Below, in pieces: positions 11,161 through 20,985 of a stretch of 64,000 nt of DNA. This DNA comes from Tipula vernalis (lineage: Eukaryota > Arthropoda > Insecta > Diptera > Tipulidae), in contig OY282558.1 of the NCBI GenBank assembly GCA_958295665.1, positions 35,113,045 to 35,177,044 of the forward strand. Direction: 5' to 3'. The notes beneath the pieces were generated by a model. That model was not told the DNA's origin. It did not search any database and saw nothing but the letters and a program-made list of their open reading frames with translations. The first letter of the stretch is position 1. Each line of letters begins with the position of its first letter. The position numbers and the translations under genes are program-made.

Positions 11161-12116
11161 GGAGTTGTTAATGACAATGAGTTGATTGCCACAAAATTGA
11201 TTTTGTGGCAATCAACTAATGAAAATTACAAAAACAAATACCTAAAGCGGAAGGCGTGGAATGAATTATTGACCCAGTACCACGAAATTGTACCTAATGC
11301 CACAATAGAAAATTTGAAAAATAAAATTAATAATATTAAAACACAATATCGTCGCGAATTAAGGTCAGTGGACGAAAGTCTAAAGTCAGGATGTGCCCTC
11401 GACAATATCTATGAACCGTTGATTTGGTTTTACAACGTGTTGCATTTTTTAAAGGACGAGATGACATCTTCAACAGCTATAACCAGTTTAGATATCGACG
11501 CTTATGATGAAGACGAACTGAATACTTCGATAAATCTCCTGCAGGTTGTAGTTTGCACTTTGAATATATTGAACTTTATTATAACTCTAAATTTAAATTT
11601 CATACATTCTAACTGCAGGAATCATCAAAACGAAAATATTCGCGTTAAACAAAAAAAAACAATGTATCCAAAAAACGATCCGAATTTTTACAAAAAGCAG
11701 TGGATCACTTAGAATCCACAAATTCTCAGAAAGAACCTGACGATGCGGAAATATATGCCAAGTCTTGGGCGTGTTCGTTCCGAAAATTATCTGATTTACA
11801 AAAAATTTACGCGAAAAAGGTCATTAATGAAATATTAATTTTCGGACAATTGGAAAAATTGACACTAAATTGTGTTTCATCTTCGCCCCAATCTTTCAAT
11901 TCAACAAGTACCATTCAGTCACGCAGCTCTACACCCATTTCTGGAGCGTCTTATACAAGGCCATCAACACCGGCTTCAACCTCAGGACAAAAAATTTCAC
12001 ATATTTTTCAATTGTCAAATGGTATGTTTACTGTGCCAGTGCCACCACAAACGTCCTCAACAGATGAAATCGAATATTCCAATATCGCAGACATTTATAA
12101 TAACCAAAATTATTAA
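11161..12116 (+). pseudogene. Harbinger MADF-BESS partner protein, spliced, one nonsense codon
   Basis: Exon 1 (to 11544) reads NDNELIATKLILWQ, then YKNKYLKRKAWNELLTQYH, a MADF domain (L-W block, AW-x-x-L block, then IKTQYRREL). A 74 bp intron, donor GTTGTAG at 11545 and acceptor AACTGCAG ending at 11618, restores the frame to ESSKRKYSR, a TAA at 11646-11648, then KKRSEFLQKAVDHLE and on to DAEIYAKSWACSFRKL and YAKKVINEIL, which resembles a BESS motif (12116 stop). So after splicing only one stop interrupts the protein. No ATG is visible in frame just upstream of NDNEL; the true start may lie in an earlier exon or be mutated. The tail is Ser/Thr/Pro-rich. Confidence 0.75.
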
Positions 12117-12305
12117 ATAAAACTAATAAAAAAAACTGAATTACAAACAAGAAACGTTTATTTTTATTTTAAATAATTATTCCCAAATTTGAGAAATGGC
12201 TTCACAAAAATCTTTTCGGATTTTCTTTGCTTGGTTGGAAGCATTTCGTGACATAGTAGCTTCAAGTGGCATGAGAGACTGGCTTGGTGTATTTTCTAAA
12301 TTTGT

Positions 12306-13381
12306 TTATAGAATCCCGTGGCGTTTTCTCAAGAAATTGTGCAAGTAGCAATACGCTAGTGTTACTGTTGCTTCTTTTTCGGGATACAGCTGCATAGGTG
12401 TTAGAAATACCCGAAAACGTGATGCCATAATTCCAAATGTGTTTTCGACTTTAACTCGTACTGAACTCAGACTTTGGTTAAAATGTAATTCATTTGTCGA
12501 TAAATTTGCGTGGGCATATGGTTTTAATAAGTCATCTCGCAAACCAAACGAATCGTCTCCAACAAACACATATGGCAAACTTTTTCCACCAGGGCATACA
12601 GGCTCTGGTAGAGGTAGATTTAGTTGGCCTTTATTTAATTTATTATAAAATTTTGATTGTAGTAGCACTCCTCCGTCAGAAATTTTGCCATTAGTGCCAA
12701 CGTCTGCATACAGAAATTCACAGTTGGCGTTCACTACTGCAATTAGCACAACACTGAAAGTCTTTTTATAATTTAAATAAAAAGAACCAGAAAGTGCTGG
12801 CTTTTTTATATGAATATGTTTGCCATCCAGAGCGCCTATGCAATGAGGGAAACCAGAAACACTCTCAAATGAAGTAGCCACTTCTTTCCAACCTTCACTT
12901 AATATCGGCATCTAGAAAGATATTCATGAGAAAATTGTCAAGCTACCTAGTAACTAATCAAACGTTATTTTCTCACCTTTATAAATTTATTTAAGCCACT
13001 TATTATCGCCTCACACATTCCGATGGCAATTTTCCCAATAGATTGGGCCGAAACTGCCGTAGAAAACTTCAAGTCTTCAAAGGAATTACCCGTTTCCAAA
13101 AAACGCAACGTAATTCCTAACCGAACTTCGGGCGAAAGCGCATATCGCATTAACGTGTCTTGTTTTTCAATTTTTAGTTTGATGTGTGGCAATAAATTAT
13201 TAAATGTGTTTTCATCCATTCGCATAAAGTTTCTGTAGTCTTCAGGTTCTGTTTCCTTTAATTTTTTTAAAAGTGATTGATTGGAGAACTTTTCTTTATC
13301 ACCTAGCCATTCTTTCTGACAAATCCTTTTTTTTTTGCGTTTGATTCTGCTTACCTTCCTCGTCTTGTTGTAGACACTCAT
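12306..13381 (-). CDS. Harbinger transposase, two exons, apparently intact
   Basis: Exon 1 runs from ATG at 13379-13381 to 12977 and exon 2 from 12911 to 12306, joined across a 65 bp GT-AG intron (12912-12976; donor GTGAGA, acceptor TTTCTAG). The product is about 336 residues with no internal stop. An in-frame TAA just upstream supports the ATG. The N-terminal part has the family block PEVRLGITLRFLETG. The DDE_4 nuclease follows: CIGALDGKHI (D about 164), YADVGTNGKISDGG (D about 205) and VKVENTFG (E about 291), all three catalytic acids present. It would cut and paste DNA at the TIRs. It is slightly shorter than many relatives; activity is untested. Confidence 0.9.
12912..12976 (-). other. 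Transposase intron
   Basis: 65 bp, GT-AG on the minus strand; removing it joins ...NKFIK to MPILSEGWKE in one frame and links the two halves of a single domain. The short length suits an insect intron. Confidence 0.8.
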
Positions 13382-13504
13382 CAATAATTACTTTTACTTT
13401 GTGAAAAGCGTCAACCAACGAAATAGAGGTTATGTCATCTGTCATAGAGTCGAATCTGTGAAATCAGTTAGAGCGTATGTGTAAATAGTCCAACTGAGTT
13501 GTAC

Positions 13505-13543
13505 GATTCAGTTGTACAACTAGTCTTAGCGTGTATGGGCCTC
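13505..13543 (-). repeat. Harbinger right terminal inverted repeat
   Basis: Reverse complement of the left TIR, GGCCCATACACGCTAAGACT then AGTTGTACAACTGAATC. It lies about 120 bp upstream of the transposase start codon, so it probably overlaps the promoter of that gene. Confidence 0.85.
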
Positions 13544-13559
13544 ATCACAATTTATACAA

Positions 13560-14520
13560 TTTTCATAACACCAGCATTCTGGTCAAATTGAAATAAAAGT
13601 TTACTTCGAATCTTGTGTTCACTAAGTCAAGACACATTACATAGATACAGGCAACACAAATTTGATAAAATCGAACCAAAAATTACTACCTGACAAAACT
13701 TCAGGTTCAAAAATTGTAGGAAAAAAGCAAAACAAACTCACAAAGTATTAAGAATGTGTGATAATTTTGGAAATAAACAAACATTTTTCTTATTTTCTGT
13801 GAACAACTATAGACATCTGACGTACACTAGTAAAACTAAAGATAAATTTAGCAAGTACTATTGTTACGTTTTTGCCTTGTCACTCAAGGTTCGTATCACT
13901 GGATTGTGAATAATACAAAATCAATTTAATTTATCACCAACAAATTTATTTATGTCACACAAGAATTATTAGAACACAGTTTATTAATAGAAATTCGCAA
14001 AATCACTTTATATAAATTATTCTCAAATTTTAATGTACACTTATAATTTTTATAACTTTTTAAATCACTTTTTAATTCCTTTTTAATCTTTACTCTATCG
14101 CTTTCCAAATACTAATAATAATCTTACAAGTTTACACTATCGCGTTCCAAATTCTAATAATCCAATTCGATCTTGTTCGCCTTTTTATATACACAAACCA
14201 AACTTCTCGAAGGTTCATGAATTTTCTAGTTAGAATAGTGTAGAAATATTTAGAACTGTTTTATCATGGAAAATTCCATTTAGGACCGTAAAACATTGAG
14301 CTATTAGTTTAACTTATTCTATCATACGCTAGGTGGCACCGTCACACTATTTTATTTCGTCAGGGTTAACTTTGATGTATTTTTCAAAATGAAAGTTCGA
14401 AGAATATTTTCCGAAGGCATAATTTATTGTTAGTATTTCTGCAAATTAATATTTATTTAATACAAATATAGGCTTCTAGTAAGTTGTTGTTAAAGATATG
14501 TAGAAAAATTGTATCCTATG
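13560..14520 (+). repeat. Dispersed repeat family A, copy A (left part), split by a solo LTR
   Basis: The sequence from TTCATAACACCAGCATTCTG (13560) to AAAGATATGTAGAAAA (about 14505) is colinear with the reverse of 61440-62085 and overlaps 40905-41245. Landmarks are ACGTACACTAGTAAAACTAA, CAACTTTGATG and AATATTTATTTAATAC. The LTR at 13862-14346 interrupts it. Its left edge lies less than 20 bp from the Harbinger right TIR. I see no protein in this family. Confidence 0.75.
13862..14346 (-). mobile_element. Solo LTR (gypsy-type family, copy 2)
   Basis: 485 bp starting TGTTACGTTTTTGCC and ending GGTGGCACCGTCACA, flanked by the perfect 4 bp duplication CTAT (13858-13861 and 14347-14350). The empty site exists in this window: 40960-40980 reads GCAAGTACTATTTTACTTCG with a single CTAT. 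Its reverse matches 49601-50058, including the TATA-box region. A TG...CA-bounded LTR with 4 bp duplication suggests a gypsy-class retrotransposon whose internal part was lost by LTR-LTR recombination. Confidence 0.9.
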
Positions 14521-14876
14521 AAACCGCACTTCTTAGAGAATGGTATTTCGTTATTTTTAGATCGTGTTTTGACACATTAGCAACAAGTTTAGCTAAATAG
14601 TACGTCCCTCTTTATTTCCGAACTTGCTTGGCCAAAAAATTTGAAATATACACAATGAGAGAATGTCTTGTAAAGATTACAGAAAAATAGTTCGATATCT
14701 CTAAAACTTACAATTTTCGTGGAAAAAAATAATGCAACCTATTGCTTAACTAAAACAAACTCAAATTTAAAAAAGTATAGACGCCTTAGTGTTTTACAAA
14801 TATGCACACTTCTCATAGAAACAAGTAAATGATTTAGGTTCAAAATCTTAGTAGTGTTTGCGCTTTATAACACAGC
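14521..14876. other. No gene seen
   Basis: Unassigned sequence between the left part of repeat copy A and the P-like element. No coding signal. Confidence 0.4.
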
Positions 14877-14883
14877 CTTCTAC

Positions 14884-17854
14884 CAAAGACGTAATATATC
14901 CAGACGAATTATTAACGAATAAAGACGTGGTTTTCATCAAATTGATTGATAATTGCGCCAATTGTAGTGAGAAAAATGTATACTTCAATCGAGGAACCCA
15001 ATTAGCTATTTCGATATATTTGACTTCTACTTACTAGTAGATGGCATTATCATCAATGTCGTCGAAAACAATCAAATTTTTTTGATCAATGTAATTTAGA
15101 AAATAAAAGAAAACCGACACAAACACAAACAAAATTGCACTAATAATAGGATTATGTTAATTTTATTGGATCAAGTTCGTTTTAAAATCAAATTCAAAAT
15201 ACCGTTGTTATGTATTTACTTTGTATTTAGATGGTCGTCTAATTTTGAAGTTTTTTACAATTAACTTTTCAAGTTTTATAATTATAGGGTCCTGTTTCAA
15301 AACATGTTAATTTATAAAAGATCAAATTCAAATTCAAACAAATTTTAAAAATTTAACATATACTTATTCAAAGTAACTGAAGTTCGAGAACTAATTTTAT
15401 TACACTTATTTGCCTTGCAATAGTATTCGCCAATTCGGATTTCGCACGTTTTTTTAATTATTTGTATGTGTTTTTCAGCAAACCATGTACAATGTTTCCT
15501 GATTAATACTAAAAGCATGAAATTTAAAGCTGCCTTATTATGCTTCTGAAAACATTCTGGAAAATTAATAAATTTGTTCTTTCGAAATTTTAAAGTAATA
15601 ATCAATCTGTGCCTTAAGTTTACAGAAGTTATTTTCATCACCATAATTTTTGTTACTGATCAAATATTCCGATGGAGTCTCCAAAATTTCATCAGTTTTG
15701 ATAAAGATGTTTTCGCAACGGGAACATTTAATTTTTCTCAAAATTTTGCATGCTACCTAGCCCACAAAATACCGCATTGAAGCTTCTTGAAAAATTTTCG
15801 GATACATCTGAAATGTCATCAACATGGTCAATTTCTATGGAATTTATATTGTCTTCTTCATTTGATTCATATGGTACATTTTCCATCATTTCAAACAGTT
15901 CGTCTGTATCATTCTCGTAATTTGATATATTTCAAAATGGTGATAAAATTTTAACCGTTGTAATTTTTGCAATATTATGATTAAAATCATGAACCGACAA
16001 GTTGCGATTGGGAAAATAAATTTTCGACTGGATCTTGATTGTATCTTGACGTTAAAATGTACTTAATTCCAATATTTTCCGATAAGTTTAAGGCAACATT
16101 TGGTAATTGAATTCACTTCTAAGTTGTAGAGTTATAGTATTATATTCTAACTTACCAAACCGTCAGGGGTTTTTATATCAGATTTCATTAACGTGTTCTT
16201 GACTGACTTTATTAAATTTAGTACGTCATATGTACATGCTACTTCAGCATCATTATACAAAAAATTAAGTCTTTAAATTGATATATACCAAACATATTCA
16301 AACATTTTCTATTATTGGGCCCTTCATCACAGACCACGCCTCTTATTTTTACTCCCAATTCACAACATATGCTCAAATTTTCTTGAATAAGTAAAAATAA
16401 CCTATCAGCGGAAATACTATTTTGGGAAACATATTAACTTAATACATACATATTTCCAATTCGCTGATAAGCCTCTTATCATAAAACAGCATGTTAATTT
16501 ACCAACTTCAGCTTCTCTGTCTTTGCCATAATCTACAAATCCGTCAATTTGATCTGAATAAATATTGTAAATGAGATCGCTTCTTATATGAATTTCGTCG
16601 AAAAATAATACAGCTTGTTTTGAATCGCTACTCATAACGCTAAGCTTTTCTTTTATTTTCATAAGTGCATTGTTGTTGAAGCCGGGACTCAAATATTTAA
16701 TAGGTTGCCATCTTATTAAAGATGATTTAGATGGAAAATTAAAATTTAAACTCTCTATTAAGTATTTGTATAAGCTTGACGATCGATAAAATATGTTTTT
16801 TGTTCCTCCGGCCATTTTTGATTTTTGAATCGACTACTTATCAAAATCTTACAAAAATTCTATACGTTTTCGTCAAATAATAATTTATTTATGTCGTTGT
16901 TATTGTTTGGTTTGGATTTTTGGATAGACACTTTGGTTCATCTAAATTTTCTTTCATAATTATTGCATTTTCTTTTTAGCTGTTGAATTTCACGATTTTT
17001 TTATTGATCTCTTATTTTGAATATTTCGTAGATACGTTTTATATGGTGGCGGTTCAATGTCGCTTTCAATATGCAACGCTGGTTCTGGTAGGCACATTAT
17101 GTCTTCTAAAGTCATACTACAAATTTTATCTTGGGATTCTACGAATGAAGTTTGACTCATATTTTCTGAGGTTGGTTGGAACTGACGTAAATTGTCTGTA
17201 CTTGTTATTGAATTGTCTTCAATTTCCGACAAATCTTCCATTGACAAAATGGTCACCATCGAAATATTACTATCGAAATCATTTTTTCATTTTCAAATAA
17301 ATTTAGTTTAGGAACAACATATTTTGATAAAGCTGTTTTAGTGAAATACTTTTTTTCGAATTGTTTTTCACAAATCAATCAATCAAGTAATCTTTTAACC
17401 TACAATTCAGTACCCAATCATTATATTTCTTGTGGAGGGCCAGCAATTTGAACAAACGGACATTTTACCGTCTAGATAAACAGCAGAAAATACATATACT
17501 TATGTAATTGGAAACATAAACAAATGTTAAAATTATTCGCTAGTAATAATTTTCCTTTACCGAAATTTATTGAAATTTGAAAAGAATAAACATGGAAACC
17601 TACTACATCCAAACCAATATTTCAATTTGTTTTATTTTGTAATTTGTTTATGTGTATGTATTTTATTGTTGGTTTATTCAAGTTATTGATGGTGTTTCTG
17701 TTTTGTATAAATAGATGGCAGTAATGAAAATGTTTTTGAAATAGATTGGGTTCCTCGATTAGATTACAAAAAATAAACTAATATGAAAAATGGAGCCACT
17801 ATATTCGACCAAACCTTCCCTCCCAATAATTCGTCTGGATATATTACGTTTGTG
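14884..17854 (-). mobile_element. P-like (THAP9-type) transposon, decayed
   Basis: 2,971 bp. The left end (CAAAGACGTAATATATCC then AGACGAATTATT) and the reversed right end (CACAAACGTAATATATCC then AGACGAATTATT) form a TIR of about 30 bp beginning CA. Subterminal inverted blocks AATCGAGGAACCCAAT (near 14986 left and 17745 right) add support. The flanks carry CTTCTAC at 14877-14883 and 17855-17861, a 7 bp match that may be the remainder of the 8 bp duplication known for P elements. The length is close to that of the P element. The minus-strand gene inside belongs to the P/THAP9 transposase family. Confidence 0.85.
15345..17300 (-). pseudogene. P/THAP9-like transposase remnants
   Basis: Minus-strand pieces in the right order. 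17259-16990: acidic, low-similarity N-terminal region. 16815-16417: SSSLYKYLIESLNFNFPSKS then SLIRW, the helix block that leads the P-type catalytic core, and AVLFFDEIHIRSDLIYN with the first catalytic D, then DQIDGFVDYG. About 16400-16200: LGVKIRGVVCDEGPNNRKCL (second D), then in another frame YDVLNLIKSVKNTLMKSD, resembling the D-x-x-H-L-x-K-x-x-R-N-x-L block. 15644-15345: NFPECFQKHNKAALNFML, a C-terminal piece. Frameshifts and stops separate the pieces, so no active protein is expected. The THAP domain is not convincingly present; VCSNC at 17463 could be its remnant. Confidence 0.8.
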
Positions 17855-17861
17855 CTTCTAC

Positions 17862-18190
17862 AGTATATGTTCATAACCATACGTCATCATTTTTTAGAAG
17901 CTTTTTTAGTGGTATAACTTTTTATTGTTCACCATAGGAATCCATAGTAAAAATGAAGTTTTTTTGCGAGCATTTTTTCAATTAAAAAAGCAAAAAATTA
18001 TCAAACGTTTATGAAAAATTTTCTACATATCTTTAGCAAAAACATACAAGAAGCCTATATTGGTATGCCTAAAATATATTCTTCGGCGTTTTATAATATT
18101 TTTGATTATTTGATTGAAAAAATTGAAGCTAAAAAACATCAATTTTACTATGGATTCCTATAGTGAACAATAAAAAGTTTTACGAATACG
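17862..18190. repeat. Family A, palindromic right part
   Basis: 17885-18060 reads in the same orientation as 61485-61700 (landmarks TTTTTTAGAAGCTTTTTTAG, GGAATCCATAGTAAAAATGA, TTTTCTACATATCTTTA), while 18065-18190 reads the opposite way (TTTTACTATGGATTCCTATA, GTGAACAATAAAAAG). The two halves therefore form an imperfect inverted repeat with arms of roughly 100-130 bp. The P-like element sits at its left edge. Confidence 0.7.
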
Positions 18191-18550
18191 GAGTTAGACG
18201 GAAATTAAAAGCAATTCGTGGTATAAATATTTCACCCATATGTAGCATTGCCTAGAAAGCAGTAATACTAATAGTTTAAAGCACAGAACGACGTCGTACT
18301 TATAAAGTGAAGAATTCATTGCCTATAAGCTTCACATAAGTTCAAAGTTTGTTAATCGTCTACAATTATCGAGTTCTATACAACACAATGTCATATTAGA
18401 TTTTTCTAAACTTCTCTTAACTTTTTCTAAGGGGTCCATCGTTTTTTCTTACATGATTTTCCCTAACATAACAATACCTTTGTTAACTTCCTCATAATAT
18501 GTTTACCACTCGGTCACAAAATTAAAAAACACTAACCATATTTTATAGGG
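18191..18550. other. No gene seen
   Basis: AT-rich spacer with no coding signal. Confidence 0.4.
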
Positions 18551-18567
18551 TATAGTATATTGTGTAA

Positions 18568-18676
18568 CGTGTAGGAAAAACGATATATTCCCGGACGAGT
18601 ATGGAAGTTGCTGGGACGAGGCGTCAGCCGAGTTCCAGCAACCATAAGAGTCCGGGAATTATAGTTTTTCCACGAG
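18568..18676. repeat. Hairpin repeat of about 110 bp
   Basis: Outer arms GTAGGAAAAACGATATATTC then CCGGAC (about 18571-18596) and its near mirror GTCCGGGAATTATAGTTTTT then CC; inner arms GTTGCTGGGA and TCCAGCAAC around a GC-rich centre GACGAGGCGTCAGCCGAG. It is much richer in G+C than its surroundings. It may be a small MITE or a structured RNA; no protein is encoded. Confidence 0.75.
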
Positions 18677-18840
18677 TTGCACATACGATTTTTTCTCTAA
18701 TCGGCAATATATCAGATTATCCATTTTATTCATTATATTCTTTAAAATACGCAACATTTTCCAATTTATATTTTCAATAGATTTCACTATCAAAGTTACC
18801 TTAGAATTATAACAATCGCGTGCGCTGTCAATTTTACTAG

Positions 18841-18900
18841 GCAAGGAATACTTTCCAGTACTGTTATTAGGCAAGGAATACTTTCCAGTACTGTTTTTAG
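18841..18900. repeat. 30 bp tandem duplication
   Basis: Two adjacent 30 bp units starting GCAAGGAATACTTTCCAGTA, differing at one base near the unit end. Confidence 0.95.
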
Positions 18901-19147
18901 TAAGTTGCCTAGCAACGATGTAGTGTCGGGGAATACTTCATTTTGCTGACAGATAACAAACCAGAAAACTGACGTATTTTATCCGATTTGAGAAAAAATA
19001 TTTTACTTGCGACCAAATGGAGAATATGACTCATTACTAACTTACTAGATTGTTTTCCTTTCACTTCCTTTGTTTAGCTGTTACACGATTACTAGCGAAA
19101 ATAGTCATAAATTTTATTAGTAATGACCCAGATTTGCGAAATTAACT

Positions 19148-20830
19148 CTAAACGATTATCATTATTACTCGAAAATAAACAATATGGTGATAAAAATTAA
19201 AAATGAGATGTGCGTTAGAGACTTTTCTTCTTTGGAAACTCATGAATTGCCAAGAAAATCTCGAAAAATTTTCCGAAAACCATATTTCGACAATCTCAAA
19301 TTCTTTAAAATATTCAAATACCTCATAAAGTAGCGTAGATGTCATGTAGAGCTGTGTTTGTGGCTGTATAGCTTCATCGTTTTGGCAAGACGCATATCTA
19401 TATGTCATCTTTGAATCTGTTCCATAATTATGGACTTGACGGCTGACAAAAGCAACACGTAACAGAATCATTCTTTATCTCTTGTACTTGTCATACAAGC
19501 TTGCTGTGCTTTTTGCCAGTTTCCTCTCACGTGCATATATTTTTGATGAGGGATGTTAACATAAAGCAAATTCCGGGCATTGATATTATTTCTGTTGAGC
19601 TCAAACCCTATTCCAGTGAACCCTATGAAGTTCTGAATTCCGTTGTGACGAAGTTCTCGTTCACTACCTGAAGGCACGTGATGATGAATAAAGTTCTACA
19701 TTAATGTAAGCATCATACTTTAAAGCTAAGTATGACATGCATTCTCCGCCGTTCATGCAAGGAGCTGTTGGACTATTCAATCCGCATGTTCCATACATCA
19801 CATATTTATTGACGATTCCGTAAGATCGGAGATTTTCTGATTGTATAGTGGAATTTCGGCACTCACAAACTGATCTATCCTTTCTTCGATTGCAGATATT
19901 TCTTCTGCTCAGAGTCTCACCAAAATGCGCTCATGCGGTAAGCACATCTTTTGAAATTCGATGGTAAGCTATCTATTCTCCAAATACACCATAAACTGTT
20001 AGGACGATTCACTGTTTGTTCTCTAGATTTCAAGTGTTCGCGGTTATTTTCGGCCAGTATAGGCATTCACTTTGCGAAAATAGATATAGCGTCGTTACAT
20101 ATACAGAACATTACTCAAATTACACAGACCATTACTTCACTCTTAAATTTTGTTGCCGGATCTAGTTTATGTTGTTAGCTACCACCTGAAGGTACAAATC
20201 TAATAACCACTGCTTTCAGCTTTCCGAAGCGCATGATTGACGAACACCATCACGATTTTGTTTGATGTTGGTGTGTTGTATCGTCGTTGATCAGATTGAC
20301 AGTCTCGTTTGAAATTCATGTTAACAATTTAAAGTTCCCCCAGCTTGAGCAGCTACTTGTTCGGCATGAGCTTAGATTTCTCGCACATTGCTCATTTGCT
20401 TGGTGATTCTGACGAATTTCTGTTGCTTTTATACTATCCAGAGCCTAAAGTTGAGTAAACTGTTGTGTTCGACGAGACGTATGGATCTCTTGCAGAAAAA
20501 TCAATGACTGTAGCACCCGTGGACTATTGTACAGTGCACTATTGTATGAACGGATTTTGTCACGAAAATTTGTTCGATTGGAATCATTCTTCGGAAGTTT
20601 GATTTTTACTTTGCGTGAGCAGTTTGTGAATTTGCCATCAGTTGGGGGTTCAGCAATGAAATAACTACTAATCGTTGCACCACAGTTTTGTTGAGCGACT
20701 TGAACTTCTCCGAAATTGATTGCTTGAAGAGCTCTGGCTTGAAGTATGTCGATCAGCATTTCCCTCTCGTCTTTCCTGCAACTGTTCAGATGTTTTGTTT
20801 GCTCGATTTAATGCATGTCGAGCTCACTAA
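19148..20830 (-). pseudogene. Helitron Rep/helicase protein, decayed
   Basis: Minus-strand pieces occur in Helitron order. 20759-20445: a CGATISSYF stretch, CSRKVKIKLP and NFRDKIRSYNSAL, resembling the N-terminal CGA...CC-x-GK-x-x-LP...F-x-x-x-IR-x-YN-x-A-x-A blocks. About 19830-19750: NKYVMYGTCGLNSPTAPCMN, the conserved HGPCG-x-x-NP-x-x-PCM signature in altered form, followed by KYDAYINVELYSSS, matching the H-INVE block. 19677-19468: NLLYVNIPHQKYMHV, like the V-x-x-L-x-x-Q block. Many stops and shifts lie between. The helicase domain and the element ends (TC...CTRR plus hairpin) were not found, so this is a fragment. Confidence 0.7.
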
Positions 20831-20839
20831 AACTTTTAC

Positions 20840-20985
20840 TATAACAATTTCTAAATAATTTGTAATGGCGTTAGCATACATTTAGGGGCATCATAAACGC
20901 TTACCACGTATTTTGTTGTATAATTACTGTAATCTAATAACTATAAAACGCAATATTTAATTTAAAGTAAAATATTTGGTCACTG
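20840..20985. repeat. Dispersed repeat B, copy 1
   Basis: About 145 bp with close similarity to 47895-48035. Shared blocks include TTCTAAATAATTTGTA / TTTTAAATAATTTGTA, GCATACATTTAGG, TAACTACTGTAG / TAATTACTGTAA and TTTAAAGTAAAATATTTGGT. The left edge coincides with the edge of the Helitron remnant, so the block may be Helitron terminal sequence or an independent small repeat. Confidence 0.75.

Larger units (their letters stand above)
10950..13543. mobile_element. PIF/Harbinger transposon with two genes
   Basis: Bounded by inverted repeats whose core is GGCCCATACACGCTAAGACT (left from 10951; right mirrored, ending near 13541), with further subterminal pairing through TTGTACAACTGAAT. Inside are two convergent genes: a MADF-type DNA-binding protein on the plus strand and a DDE_4-type transposase on the minus strand. 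That pairing is the hallmark of PIF/Harbinger elements, where the Myb/MADF partner carries the transposase to the nucleus and the DNA. Length about 2.6 kb. I could not resolve a clean 3 bp target duplication. Confidence 0.9.

Noticed and set aside
11870..12120. Two overlapping plus-strand frames inside the Harbinger partner gene
   Set aside because: They are other-frame shadows of the MADF-BESS protein C-terminal part.
15574..15780. 68-codon plus-strand frame
   Set aside because: Lies opposite the C-terminal piece of the P-like transposase and is an antisense shadow.
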